The notes: a model not told the origin generated them from the sequence alone. Counted from the first letter of the stretch, positions 7,027 through 15,688 are shown. The stretch: DNA of 20,832 bases from DATARN01 sp036264135 (GCA_036264135.1 DATARN010000151.1:1-20832); one strand, 5' to 3'. Numbers and translations: made by a program.

Positions 7027-8736
7027 ATGGGGCTTGCAAAGCCAGACGGGCGTGATTCCCCAATGAGTGTCGAATTGTCGCATTCCGACGAGATCGAGGA
7101 TAGCGAACCAAACCTCCATATTGCACCGGCGACTGATAGCAGGATTAGAGTGCTGACCTCGCTCACCCGCCAGGTCGTCGCCGACGCCGGTCCGCAGGCA
7201 TTGATGCACGAAGCGATCCAGGGCCTGATTCGAAATCTGGGCGGAGTAAGCGGAACCATCATGGAGGTCCGCGGCGACCAGGACCTGGTGAGGGTCGCCA
7301 AGTTCGGGCGCTTGACACCGTCGGTCGTTCCGTCGAAGGAGGGCGGCAACCGATGTCCGCTGGTTACCTACACGCTGGAGTCTGACCGTCCCGTCGTCGT
7401 GAAGGACGCCCGCGTGGAGGGCCGCTTCGACGCCTCCGGCCTGGAGACGCTGGGGATCGTTGGTGCCCTCGGCGTCAGGATTCCCGTTCCGGGTGCCGCA
7501 CCCCGAATCCTTTCCATCTGCGCCACGGAGGCCTTCGACTTGTCCGCCTCGGACCTCGAGTTCGTGCAGACGGTTTCCAACCTGCTCGGCATGGGCCTGC
7601 AACGCCTTCTCCCGCACCAGGATCGCCCGGCATCGATGGAACAACTGGCCGGGCTGGCCCACGACCTCAACAACGTCGTGGCCGCCGTTGGCATCTACTC
7701 CGAGATGCTGGTGCGGGACGAGGAGCTTTCCTTGGCCGGCACCCTGTACGTCAGCGCCATCCGCGACCAGGTCCAGCGCGGGTCATCCCTCCTGTGGCAC
7801 ATGCTCGATGTTGCCAATCGCAGTCCATTGGAACTCGATGACCTTGACGTTGTGGCCGTTCTCCGCCAGGCCGCGCCGCTGCTGCGGCGGAGTCTGCCGC
7901 CGGGCGTGACGCTCGTGATCCGAGACGATGGACATCCCTGTTGGGCTCGGATCGATCGTGTCCGCTTTCTCCCAGTCATCATGAACCTGGTTTCGAACGC
8001 CAAGGATGCGGTGGACGGTGGCGGCGAGATCACGCTATCCATCACTCGCCAGGAGAAGGGCAGCCCGCTGGCCCGGCCCAGCGTTCGTGTGGAGGTGGCC
8101 GATACCGGGACGGGGATGGACGGGGATCTGCAGGACCGGGCGTTCGATGCCTTCTTCACGACCAAGGTGGCGGGCGAGGGAATCGGCCTCGGGTTGGCCC
8201 AGGTCCGGAGCCTGGTGCATCAGCATCACGGGTCAGTGCAAATCGCCAGCGCGCCCGGTCAAGGTACGACTCTTACGATTTGGCTGCCCGCCTCCGACCG
8301 ACTCAATCGGACATTCTCTGCCGGCCGTCCCGATATGCCCCGAGGCCACGGGGAACGGGTGCTGGTCGTCGACGACGACCGGGCCATCCGCACGGCCATC
8401 GTAAGCGTTCTCAACTCGTTGGGATATTCTCCCGTCGACGCCAGTTCGGGTGAGGATGCCTGTTCCGTCCTGAGCTCGGACCCCTCCATCGCGGTGGTTA
8501 TCAGCGACATCAGGATGCCGGGAATGGGCGGGGAGAGTCTGGTCAAAGAGATGGCGCGACAATGGCCGGCAATCCCAGTCGTCCTGGTAAGCGGCTATCC
8601 ATCCCCTTTGGCGGAACGGCCCTTCGTCGACGCCGGCGCGGGCGCGGCGGGGGAAGGGCCGCAGCGGTTGCAAAAGCCGTTCACGTCCCTCCAGATCGCC
8701 ACCGCCATGTCGGCGGCGCTGCGGTGCCGTTCGTGA
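7027..8736 (+). CDS. Soluble GAF hybrid histidine kinase (GAF-HisKA-HATPase-REC)
   Basis: A 569-residue kinase without membrane segments. Residues about 40-195 form a GAF-like sensor. HisKA carries GLAHDLNN (H212). HATPase_c shows NLVSNAKDAVDGGG (from N320), DTGTGM (D360), FDAFFTTK and GEGIGLGL. The C-terminal receiver (about 444-565) has VVDDD, phospho-acceptor D494 in ISDIRMPGMGG, and K550 in QKPF. ATG 7027 has only a weak GGGCGAG upstream; ATG 7063 is an alternative that would drop 12 residues. The stop overlaps the start of the NarL-type regulator by GTGA, so the two are translated together and form a likely phosphorelay. The architecture is close to the C-terminal two thirds of the membrane kinase at 1941-4931, which suggests paralogy or a shared pathway. 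The signal is unknown. Confidence 0.93.
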   Translation: MGLAKPDGRDSPMSVELSHSDEIEDSEPNLHIAPATDSRIRVLTSLTRQVVADAGPQALMHEAIQGLIRNLGGVSGTIMEVRGDQDLVRVAKFGRLTPSVVPSKEGGNRCPLVTYTLESDRPVVVKDARVEGRFDASGLETLGIVGALGVRIPVPGAAPRILSICATEAFDLSASDLEFVQTVSNLLGMGLQRLLPHQDRPASMEQLAGLAHDLNNVVAAVGIYSEMLVRDEELSLAGTLYVSAIRDQVQRGSSLLWHMLDVANRSPLELDDLDVVAVLRQAAPLLRRSLPPGVTLVIRDDGHPCWARIDRVRFLPVIMNLVSNAKDAVDGGGEITLSITRQEKGSPLARPSVRVEVADTGTGMDGDLQDRAFDAFFTTKVAGEGIGLGLAQVRSLVHQHHGSVQIASAPGQGTTLTIWLPASDRLNRTFSAGRPDMPRGHGERVLVVDDDRAIRTAIVSVLNSLGYSPVDASSGEDACSVLSSDPSIAVVISDIRMPGMGGESLVKEMARQWPAIPVVLVSGYPSPLAERPFVDAGAGAAGEGPQRLQKPFTSLQIATAMSAALRCRS

Positions 8737-9386
8737 CGACGGCTCCGATCCCCACCACGGTGGTCCTCTGCGACGACCATGTGGTGGTCACTGAGGGTCT
8801 GTCCGCCATTCTCGGCGCGGAACCGGACATCGTGGTCGCCGGCACGGCAGGAAGCGTTGCCGAAGTGGTGGAAATGGTTGACAGCCGGCGACCCGACGTG
8901 GTGTTGATCGACTTTGAGTTGGCGGACGGGGACGGGGTGGCCGCAACCCGAATCCTCAAGGCCGCCCACCCCGAGGTGCAGGTCGTGATGCTGACGTCCT
9001 TCACGGACCAAGAGGTGCTCATCGGGGCCATGGAAGCGGGATGCTCGGGCTATGTCACCAAGCACAGTGGCGCCAACATGGTCGCGCTGGCCGTGCGGCA
9101 AGCGGCGGCGGGCGAGACCATCATCTCGGCGTCGATGCTGTACCAGTTGCTTCCCCACCTCGAACACACGGACCGGGGGGTGGGTACCGACCTCACGAGC
9201 CGGGAACTTGAGATCCTGGAGCTGCTGGCGGACGGGATGTCGGGTCGGGCGATCGCCGAGCGTCTCTACTTGTCGAACAATACGATTCGTAACCACGTCC
9301 AGAACATCCTGGACAAGTTGGGCGCTCACTCCCGTCTACAGGCGGTGGCGATCGCGGTGAAGGAAGGCATCATCGAGCGCCGGTAA
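8733..9386 (+). CDS. NarL/LuxR-type response regulator
   Basis: A 217-residue two-domain regulator starting at GTG 8733, which overlaps the kinase stop as GTGA. Longer in-frame readings only add sequence antisense-like to the kinase receiver and are not supported. The receiver has D14-D15, phospho-acceptor D60 in VLIDFELADG, T88 in MLTSF and K110 in YVTKHS. The C-terminal LuxR-type helix-turn-helix runs from about residue 153 (LTSRELEILELLADG) through the recognition helix NNTIRNHVQNILDKLG. It is the DNA-binding output of the adjacent hybrid kinase and the only such protein near the protease-linked kinase. Its end faces the convergent aldo/keto reductase gene across 17 bases. Confidence 0.95.
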   Translation: MTTAPIPTTVVLCDDHVVVTEGLSAILGAEPDIVVAGTAGSVAEVVEMVDSRRPDVVLIDFELADGDGVAATRILKAAHPEVQVVMLTSFTDQEVLIGAMEAGCSGYVTKHSGANMVALAVRQAAAGETIISASMLYQLLPHLEHTDRGVGTDLTSRELEILELLADGMSGRAIAERLYLSNNTIRNHVQNILDKLGAHSRLQAVAIAVKEGIIERR

Positions 9387-9403
9387 ATCGTGGACTGACG
9401 GCT

Positions 9404-10237
9404 TTAGCGCCACCACTTCCCTTCGCGGGCCCGGTCCGTACCGCCGGTCTCGTCCAGGGCGTCCAACCGGGCGATATCGTCGTCCGGCAGGGCGAAGTCG
9501 AAGATCTGGGCGTTCTCGACGATGCGCTCGCGGTGGGTCGACTTGGGGATGACGGGAAGCCCTCGCTGTACGCACCAGCGCAGCAGCACCTGCGCCGGCG
9601 TGCGGCCGATGCGCTGGGCGACCTGGTTGACCGTTCGGTCCGACAGGTTGCGTCCCGTCCCGAGGGGGCTGTACGCCTCGAGCGCCACGTGGTGCGCCTC
9701 GCACGCGTCGACCAGCCGGCGGCGGTACTGGAACGGGCTGAACTGGACCTGGTTGACGACGGGCGGGATCGACGCCGCCGCCGTGACCTCGTCGAGCTCG
9801 TCCCGGCTGAAGTTGGAGACGCCGATGGAACGGGTGTACCCCAGCTGGCGCGCCCGTTCCATGCCCGGCCACGCCCAGGTGGGACCGCGCTTGGGCCAGT
9901 GCACGAGGTACAGATCGACCTGGTCGACGCCGAGGCGGCGGAGGCTCTCCTCGGCTTCGGCCGCGGGATCCTTGCGCCCGGGATAGAACTTGGTGGTCAG
10001 GAACACCTCCTCGCGGGGCACGCCACTGTCCCGCAACGCCCGTCCGACGCTCGCCTCGTTCCCGTAGGCCTGGGCGGTGTCGATGTGGCGGTAGCCGGCC
10101 TCCAGCGCCCAGCGGACGGCACTGACACAGACGGGCCCGTCGGGCACCTGCCACACGCCAAGGCCCAGCATGGGCAGCACGTTGCCATCGGCGAGCACAC
10201 GGGCCCGCCCGTCGGCGGTCACGTCGCTGGCGGTCAT
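9404..10237 (-). CDS. Aldo/keto reductase
   Basis: A 277-residue NADPH-dependent oxidoreductase of the AKR superfamily, closest in style to the 2,5-diketo-D-gluconate reductase group. The catalytic tetrad is visible: D53 and Y58 in DTAQAYGNE, K83 in TTKFYPG, H113 in YLVHWP. SIGVSNF and the cofactor-binding VIPKSTHRERI near the C-terminus are also present. GGAGGAGG lies just upstream of ATG 10237, which fixes the start. The protein is full length for the family and probably cytosolic, reducing carbonyl substrates that cannot be named. It is divergent from the SARP-type regulator with 63 bases between starts, so the regulator may control it. Confidence 0.95.
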   Translation of the reverse strand: MTASDVTADGRARVLADGNVLPMLGLGVWQVPDGPVCVSAVRWALEAGYRHIDTAQAYGNEASVGRALRDSGVPREEVFLTTKFYPGRKDPAAEAEESLRRLGVDQVDLYLVHWPKRGPTWAWPGMERARQLGYTRSIGVSNFSRDELDEVTAAASIPPVVNQVQFSPFQYRRRLVDACEAHHVALEAYSPLGTGRNLSDRTVNQVAQRIGRTPAQVLLRWCVQRGLPVIPKSTHRERIVENAQIFDFALPDDDIARLDALDETGGTDRAREGKWWR

Positions 10238-10300
10238 GGCGGCCTCCTCCTGCGGTCGGTTGAGGCCACCTTTCTATCCACTTCCGGCGTACCGTGGAGC

Positions 10301-10999
10301 ATGGGCCGTGGGGAGGCGCCGGAGCGCCCTCGAACTGCCCTGCGACCAACCGGTCGGGCGCAGGAACTTCGGGTTCGGGTGCTCGGGTCGTTCACGATCG
10401 AGGGGATACCGACCGCCGCCCTCGGCAGCCGCAAGGAGCGGACCCTGGCGAAGTTGTTGACGCTGGCCCGAGGACGCCCCGTTTCCGCGGAAACCGTCAT
10501 CGACGCCCTCTGGGGCGACCGGCCGCCGGCCCGTCCGCACGACCAGTTGACCGTGCTGGTGAGCAGATTGCGGTCCGTCGTCGGCGGGGAGCGGCTGGTC
10601 CGCGAGCCTGGCGGCTACCGCCTCGTTATTTCCTGGCTGGACCTCGACGCCATGGTCGAGCTGGTCGGCGACGCCGAGCGGCGGCTCCGGGAAAACCGGC
10701 CGGTCGCGGCCCGCGCCGCGGCCCAAGCCGCGATCGCGCTGGCCGGCCCCCTGCTGCCAGACGAGCTCGATGCGCCGTGGACCCAGGCCGACCGAGGGCT
10801 GGCGAGCCGGGTCCAGGGCCGAGCCTATGTGGCCGCCTCGGAGGCGGCGTTGGCGGCCGGCGAACCGGCGGCGGCCATCGAACACGCCGAACAGGCTCTG
10901 GTCCACGACCCCTTCGATGAGGTGGCGTTGCGAGCGGTGATGCGAGCCCAAGGGGTCGCGGGGCGCCCGGGAGCGTGCTGGCGGCCTACGCCCGGGTGA
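10301..10999 (+). CDS. SARP/BTAD regulator, N-terminal part before frameshift
   Basis: From ATG 10301, 232 codons encode an OmpR-like winged-helix domain of SARP/AfsR type (LRVRVLGSFTIEG, SRKERTLAKLLTLARGRPVS, DALWGDRPP, LVSRLRSVVG, REPGGYRL) and most of a BTAD domain (to about residue 224, AVMRAQGVAGRPG). The frame then diverges into CWRPTPG and stops. The missing continuation (SVLAAYARVK, then ELGIAPDAATEALHDAI) lies in the -1 frame and begins the next entry. The two parts should therefore be one protein of about 1,070 residues. Either a single-base loss (real or sequencing) or -1 frameshifting at CCCGGGA (10966-10972) explains the break. The product is a DNA-binding activator, possibly of the divergent aldo/keto reductase. 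Confidence 0.85.
   Translation: MGRGEAPERPRTALRPTGRAQELRVRVLGSFTIEGIPTAALGSRKERTLAKLLTLARGRPVSAETVIDALWGDRPPARPHDQLTVLVSRLRSVVGGERLVREPGGYRLVISWLDLDAMVELVGDAERRLRENRPVAARAAAQAAIALAGPLLPDELDAPWTQADRGLASRVQGRAYVAASEAALAAGEPAAAIEHAEQALVHDPFDEVALRAVMRAQGVAGRPGACWRPTPG
10966..10972 (+). promoter_or_regulatory. Candidate -1 slippery heptamer at the regulator frame break
   Basis: In the upstream frame the bases read C CCG GGA, which fits the X XXY YYZ pattern. Slipping back one base here gives GRPG followed by SVLAAYARVK, the sequence expected for a continuous BTAD domain. GC-rich heptamers are not efficient in well-studied bacteria and I did not identify a stimulating structure, so a plain indel is at least as likely. 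Confidence 0.3.
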
Positions 11000-13521
11000 A
11001 ATCCGAGCTGGGCGACGAGCTGGGCATCGCGCCCGACGCGGCCACGGAGGCCCTCCACGACGCCATCGTCCTGGGACCGCCCGCGACATGGTCCCGGGAT
11101 GACGTCGCACCCGCGATCGAGGCATCGCCCTTGTTCGCACGGGAAGACGCCCTCGCCGCGCTCGGCGCCGAGCTGGGTCGAGCGGCCGACGGCCTCCGTA
11201 TTGCGGTGGTGGAGGGCGACGCCGGCATGGGCAAAACGGCGGTTGTTGACGCCTGGACCGCCACGCTGCCGCCCGGTCGGGCCGTCCTCAGGGGGCGGTG
11301 CGACGAACTCGGGCGTGCCCTCCCCCTCCAGGCGGCGCTCGACGCCGTCTCCAGCTATCTCGGGGGGCTCGGTCGGGAAGCGGCGCGGGAGGCGCTCGGT
11401 CCCGACGCCGCGATCCTGGGGCAGTTGCTCGGCGCCCCCGGTTTGGCCGCCGAGACGGCGTCGCCCCTCCCGCCCCGACCAGAGGCGCAGGCCCAGCTGT
11501 TCAACGCCCTCCTCGCGCTCCTCGATCGGGTGCGCGGCGACGGGCCGGTGGTCGTCACGATCGACGACGTCCACTTCGCCGACGACGCCCTGATCGACTG
11601 GCTGCACTTCATTCGCCGGCGGGCGGCGTCGCTGCCCATGCTGCTTGTCCTAGGCCGGCGACCGCTGCTGGGTCGACCGTTGCCCGACGCTCGGGTCATC
11701 GCGCTGGCACCACTGGACCTGGTGTCGGTAACGGCCATCGCGGGCGAAGCGCGGGCCAGTGAGCTGCTGGCCCGCAGTGGCGGCAACCCGCTGCTGGTCG
11801 TGAAGCTCGCCGGCACGGCGCCGGGCGATGTGCTGCCGGCGACGCTGGTCGAGGCGGTGGCGGCCCAGGTGGAGCTGACGGGCTCGTCGGCTTCGACCCT
11901 ACGGGCGGCGGCGGTGCTGGGGCCTGACATCGACCTGGACCTGCTTTCCTCGGTCCTCGACATGGCCCCGCTGACCGTGCTCGCCGACCTCGAGGTCGGC
12001 GTCGCTCACGGGTTTCTCGTCGAGCGCAACGCCTCGTTCGCGTTCGCCCACGCCCTGGTGCGCGAGGCCACCCAGGAGCGCGTGGCTCCGGCCCGGCGGG
12101 CGCTACTTCACCGGGAAGCGGCCCGAGTCCTGGCCAGCCGGCCCAGCAGCGACCCGGTCATCGTGGCCTTCCATGCCCGCAAGGCCGGTGACACCGCATT
12201 GGCGGCCACCGCCCTGGCCCGAGCCGCCGCCATCGCGGCGAGGCGGCTCGACCTGGTGGAGGCGGAGCGGCTGGCGGATACCGCTGTGTCCCTCGACGAC
12301 ACGCCCGGTACCCGACTCGTCCGCGGGAGGATCAGGCTGGCGGGTCGCCACCTCGACGGCGCCGGCCTCGACGCCATGAGCGCGCTCGGCGCCGGCGGGG
12401 GCGTCCCCGCCCTGGAATTGGCCGGCTGGGCCGCCTACTACCGCCGGGAGTTCCCCGTCGCCCGGGAGGCGGCGGATGACGGGCTCCGGTTGGCATCCGA
12501 TCCCGAAGCCCTCGTCGGCTGCCTGATGCTCGGGGGGCGGGTGCGCCACGCTACCGGGGACCTGGCCGGCGCCGAGCCCCTGCTGCTGGCGGCCGCCGAG
12601 TCGGCGGCGGGAGCCAACCGGGCCGTGGCCGCGGTGTGGCTCGGATCACTGCGACTCCACCAGGGGGACGCGGAAGCGGCCCTCGGACTGGTCCGACCGG
12701 CCACGGTGCCGGGCGCCGGGTCAACCCACCACGCCGCCGTTCCTCACGCCTGGATGCACAGCGCCCATGCCCTGGCCCTGTTGGGCCGGCCGGCGGCGGC
12801 CTTGGCGGCGCTTGACGAACTCGACCAGGAGGTGAGCCGCCGGGGCCTCGAGTCCTTCAGCGGCCGGAGCGACAACTTTCGGGCGTGGATCCTTCGCAAC
12901 CTTGGTCTGGCCTCGGAGGCGGGAGAGGCCAACGAGCGGGGCGTGGCCGCGGGGCGCTCGATCGGGGTGCCCGAACCACAGGCGCAGGGACTGGTCGATC
13001 TGGCCGACGCCCGGCTGCGCCTCGGCGATCTCGACGGATGCCGGGCGCTGCTGGCCGACGCGCAGGCGCTGCAGTCCGTGGAGCACGCCTTTCGCTGGCG
13101 CCACGTGTTGCGAGCCCGTCTGCTCGGGACACGAGCGCATCTGGCCGCGGGCGACGCCGAGGCGGCGCTGGCGAGCGCCGCATCCCTGGCAGCTGACGCG
13201 GAGGGAATGGGGGTGGAACGCTATTCGGTCGCCGCCCGGCTGGCCGTGGCCAGGGCCCGCGTGGCCCTGGGCGAGCCGGTCGACCGGGAGACGGTCGACC
13301 GGCTCCTCGGGGTTCTCGACCGAGTGGCCGCGCCGGAAGCGTGGTGGATGACGGGGGAAATGGCGGCGGCGTTCTCCGAGGACCGGTGGTGGGCATGGGC
13401 CGAAGCCCGGCTGGCGTCGTGGGCGTCGCAGGCCGGTGTCCGAGCGGACGAGGCGAGAGAGGCAGGGTCGGCGGAGCTTGGACGTCTCCGGCGGTCGTCC
13501 TTCCGGGGGCCTAGCGGCTGA
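10975..13521 (+). CDS. BTAD end / AAA ATPase / TPR-like part of SARP-type regulator
   Basis: From GTG 10975, 848 codons continue the regulator: residues 1-33 complete the BTAD domain, then an AAA-type ATPase follows with Walker A GDAGMGKT (81-88) and Walker B VVTIDDVHFADD (D197, D198), and then a long Ala/Leu/Arg-rich helical region (about 340-848) of TPR-like repeats. There is no C-terminal LuxR helix-turn-helix, so without the upstream winged helix this part has no DNA-binding domain. This supports reading both parts as one protein. GTG 10975 is only the first in-frame start; I see no ribosome binding site. The family (AfsR-like, LAL-like) couples ligand or ATP binding to transcription activation. 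The 3' end overlaps the convergent methyltransferase gene by 11 bases. Confidence 0.88.
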   Translation: MLAAYARVKSELGDELGIAPDAATEALHDAIVLGPPATWSRDDVAPAIEASPLFAREDALAALGAELGRAADGLRIAVVEGDAGMGKTAVVDAWTATLPPGRAVLRGRCDELGRALPLQAALDAVSSYLGGLGREAAREALGPDAAILGQLLGAPGLAAETASPLPPRPEAQAQLFNALLALLDRVRGDGPVVVTIDDVHFADDALIDWLHFIRRRAASLPMLLVLGRRPLLGRPLPDARVIALAPLDLVSVTAIAGEARASELLARSGGNPLLVVKLAGTAPGDVLPATLVEAVAAQVELTGSSASTLRAAAVLGPDIDLDLLSSVLDMAPLTVLADLEVGVAHGFLVERNASFAFAHALVREATQERVAPARRALLHREAARVLASRPSSDPVIVAFHARKAGDTALAATALARAAAIAARRLDLVEAERLADTAVSLDDTPGTRLVRGRIRLAGRHLDGAGLDAMSALGAGGGVPALELAGWAAYYRREFPVAREAADDGLRLASDPEALVGCLMLGGRVRHATGDLAGAEPLLLAAAESAAGANRAVAAVWLGSLRLHQGDAEAALGLVRPATVPGAGSTHHAAVPHAWMHSAHALALLGRPAAALAALDELDQEVSRRGLESFSGRSDNFRAWILRNLGLASEAGEANERGVAAGRSIGVPEPQAQGLVDLADARLRLGDLDGCRALLADAQALQSVEHAFRWRHVLRARLLGTRAHLAAGDAEAALASAASLAADAEGMGVERYSVAARLAVARARVALGEPVDRETVDRLLGVLDRVAAPEAWWMTGEMAAAFSEDRWWAWAEARLASWASQAGVRADEAREAGSAELGRLRRSSFRGPSG

Positions 13522-14302
13522 CCCGGGCGACCAGGACCAGGATGGCCAGGTGCACCGGTTCGGGACGGGCCCCGACGGCGCGGCAGGCCTCCTCCTCCAG
13601 ACTCCGGCGGTCCCCCACCGGCAAACCCGCCACCCAGGGAGCAAGGTGCGCCATGCCGAGGCGCCAGGCGACGATCTCTCGGGCGCTGCTGGTGCCGATG
13701 TCGACGCTTCGCCGCTCGACGCGGGCGACCAGCGCGGGATCGCCCGCCACGGCCAGGAGGCCCTGTGGCGTGGAGAGGCGAAGCTCGGTGGTGCCCTTGA
13801 AATGGGCATACCACCGGGGCATCACCCAGCCGTGGGCCTCCGCCACCCGATCGACGGCCGCCTTCCCCGGGTGCTCGGGCGCTCCACGGTCGAACGTGGT
13901 CGCGAGGACGACACCGCCGCTCATGGTCACCCGGGCCGCCTCGGCCAGCATCGCCGTGGGGTCGTCGCAGTGGGTCAGGAAGAATCCCGCCAGGACCGCG
14001 GCCACCGACCGCCCGCGCAGCGGCAGCCGGCCGCCGTCGGCGACGACCGCAGGAAAGGCAGTGCATCCGGCCGTGGCGAGCATGGCGGGGGCCACGTCGA
14101 GGACTACCGGGTGGGCCCCGACCCGGCGAGCGGCGCGGCTGACCGACCCTGAGCCGGCGCCGAGATCGAGCACGCGGCGGCCCCCCAGGTCGAGGGGGCA
14201 GGAGGCGACGAGCGCCTCGGCGAGGCGGTCGTACACGCCCTCGGGGCCTCGTACCCACGACGCCGCCGACTGCTGGTAGGCCGAGGCAACGCCCGGCGTC
14301 AT
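13511..14302 (-). CDS. Class I SAM-dependent methyltransferase
   Basis: A 263-residue protein starting at ATG 14302, which overlaps the stop of the phosphotransferase-like gene as ATGA. The Rossmann-fold signatures are clear: motif I VLDLGAGSG (44-52), the acidic end of strand 2 (VVLDV, D69), VVADGGRLPLRG, FFLTHCDDP and ARVTMSGGVVLATTF. This is the UbiE/Methyltransf_11 style. The substrate is unknown. As last gene of a tightly coupled three-gene operon with a phosphotransferase-fold protein and an NTF2-like protein, it may modify a small molecule, for instance in resistance or specialised metabolism; this is inference only. Confidence 0.93.
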   Translation of the reverse strand: MTPGVASAYQQSAASWVRGPEGVYDRLAEALVASCPLDLGGRRVLDLGAGSGSVSRAARRVGAHPVVLDVAPAMLATAGCTAFPAVVADGGRLPLRGRSVAAVLAGFFLTHCDDPTAMLAEAARVTMSGGVVLATTFDRGAPEHPGKAAVDRVAEAHGWVMPRWYAHFKGTTELRLSTPQGLLAVAGDPALVARVERRSVDIGTSSAREIVAWRLGMAHLAPWVAGLPVGDRRSLEEEACRAVGARPEPVHLAILVLVARVSR

Positions 14303-15312
14303 GCCAGGAAGCGAGCGGCGTCGGCGACGCGCACCTTCCACCATTCCAACTCGTCGCCCGATTTCGACCAACCGAGCTGGCAGAAGGCGGCGATCAAGGA
14401 CAGCCCAAGCGCCTCCTGCCACCACCCGGACACATCGATCCGCCGGGCCAGACTGGCCCGGTAGGCGGCGATGGCGTCGTCTTTGGCGTGGGGCCCGCGG
14501 GGCAGCCGGTCGCAGTTGACCGCGATGTACCACGCCAGATCCCATGGTCCCGGAGCGCGGCCCGGGAACGCCCAATCGAGCAGGACGGTACGCCCGTCAC
14601 GGTGGCTGCCCAGGTTGCCGGCCTTCCAGTCGCCGTGAATCAGGGTCGCCGGGAGCGACGCCAACGGCCGCAACAGCCGCGACGGGTCGCGAAGCAACTC
14701 CCAGATGAGGTCGGCGGCGGCTGGGGCGTCACGCCGTAAGCGGTCCCAGCCCGGAGCGATCAACGGCGGAACGGGGTCGTTGGTGGACCGGCCGCACTCG
14801 GGCGTCGTGGTCCACGGGGTAAGGAAGAAGGCCCGGTTGGCCGCCGGGCACAGCGCCTCGTGGGGCGGGATTGCCCAGCAGGTCGCGTGAAGATCCGCCA
14901 TGTGCTCCAGGAATCGCAGATGCTGGTCCTCGGGAAGCGGGTCGGCGACGTCGGGGACGAGGGTTTCCGACACGTCGGCGAGCAGGAGCGCCGCTCCGAG
15001 GCCTCCGCGGCCCAGACCGGTCGCCACGGCCACGATGGCGTGATCAATCGTCGCCGGTAGTAGGTCAAAGATGCCCGCCTGCCACAACAGGGCCGGACGG
15101 CATCGCAGGTCGCCGGTGGCCCGCATCACCCAGTCGTCGTCGGGGTGGAGATGCTTGACGACGAAGCGGTCGCCGCCGATCACCACCCGCTCGAAGCGAG
15201 CCCCGGACAGAGACTCGATCCCCTTGGTCATCGGTTCCCGGATGGTGGCGCCGGCCAGCATCTCGCCGAGACTCGAGAACACCGGGCGGCTTGCCACCGC
15301 GCTCTCAGGCAT
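14299..15312 (-). CDS. Aminoglycoside phosphotransferase-fold (APH/choline kinase-like) protein
   Basis: A 337-residue protein starting at ATG 15312, which overlaps the upstream NTF2-like gene by 8 bases; a longer reading from 15363 is less likely. The kinase-like fold is shown by FVVKHL (K53), the Brenner motif IHGDWKAGNLGS (H226, D228, N233), and LLDWAFPGRAPGPWDLAWY (D246), the metal-binding position. The family phosphorylates hydroxyl groups of small molecules using ATP or GTP, for example aminoglycosides, macrolides, choline or sugars. The substrate here cannot be told from sequence. The tight coupling on both sides shows that the three products are made together. Confidence 0.9.
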   Translation of the reverse strand: MPESAVASRPVFSSLGEMLAGATIREPMTKGIESLSGARFERVVIGGDRFVVKHLHPDDDWVMRATGDLRCRPALLWQAGIFDLLPATIDHAIVAVATGLGRGGLGAALLLADVSETLVPDVADPLPEDQHLRFLEHMADLHATCWAIPPHEALCPAANRAFFLTPWTTTPECGRSTNDPVPPLIAPGWDRLRRDAPAAADLIWELLRDPSRLLRPLASLPATLIHGDWKAGNLGSHRDGRTVLLDWAFPGRAPGPWDLAWYIAVNCDRLPRGPHAKDDAIAAYRASLARRIDVSGWWQEALGLSLIAAFCQLGWSKSGDELEWWKVRVADAARFLA

Positions 15313-15688
15313 CGGCCGCCGCCTCCATCTCGGCCAGCAGCTGGGCGGGCCAGCGGCCACCACACCAGACCCGATCGGCCAAGATGCGCTCGCCGGCGAC
15401 GGTCAGCACGTGCACCTGGTGGCAGGCATGAGGTATCCCGTTTTCCTCCCACGACAAGGTGTAGCTCACCAGCTCACCGTCGGGGAGCGGGAGCCGGATC
15501 AACTCGTCGAAGGCGCCCCGGGCGGCGTACCAGGTCGAGAACTCGGCCCGTATGGCCTCGTCCCCCGCGACGGTAAAGCGCCAGTGCGGAACGGTGGCGT
15601 CCACCGTGGCATCGACGGCGAAGACGTCGACCCGATCGACGGTGGCGCGCTCGATGGCGTCGAGGAACTGGTCAACGGCTCGGCTCAT
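15305..15688 (-). CDS. NTF2/SnoaL-like small protein
   Basis: A 127-residue protein that I assign to the NTF2-like cone fold by its pattern: an N-terminal helix (AVDQFLDAIERATVDRV), a TVPHWRFTVAGDEAIRAEFSTWY-type segment (shown here only by its key residues W37, F54, W57), and strands with VSYTLSWEENG, ACHQVHVLTVAGERI and DRVWCGG. Members are often cyclases, isomerases or ligand binders. The start is well fixed: AAGGAG lies 6 bases before ATG 15688. It is the first gene of the operon with the phosphotransferase-like and methyltransferase genes. Its promoter must lie in the 179-base divergent region that holds a 17-bp palindrome. Confidence 0.8.
   Translation of the reverse strand: MSRAVDQFLDAIERATVDRVDVFAVDATVDATVPHWRFTVAGDEAIRAEFSTWYAARGAFDELIRLPLPDGELVSYTLSWEENGIPHACHQVHVLTVAGERILADRVWCGGRWPAQLLAEMEAAADA

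Noticed and set aside
8562..8732. Longer N-terminus for the NarL-type regulator
   Set aside because: The extra 57 codons overlap the kinase receiver in another frame and are Arg/Gly-rich. The conserved receiver starts right after GTG 8733.
9533..10300. Upstream extension of the SARP-type regulator frame
   Set aside because: The frame stays open back to 9533, but that part is antisense to the aldo/keto reductase and shows no homology. The winged-helix domain begins after ATG 10301.
14303..14575. Longer N-terminus for the methyltransferase
   Set aside because: The extension is an out-of-frame reading of the phosphotransferase-like gene. ATG 14302 in the ATGA overlap gives the expected family length.
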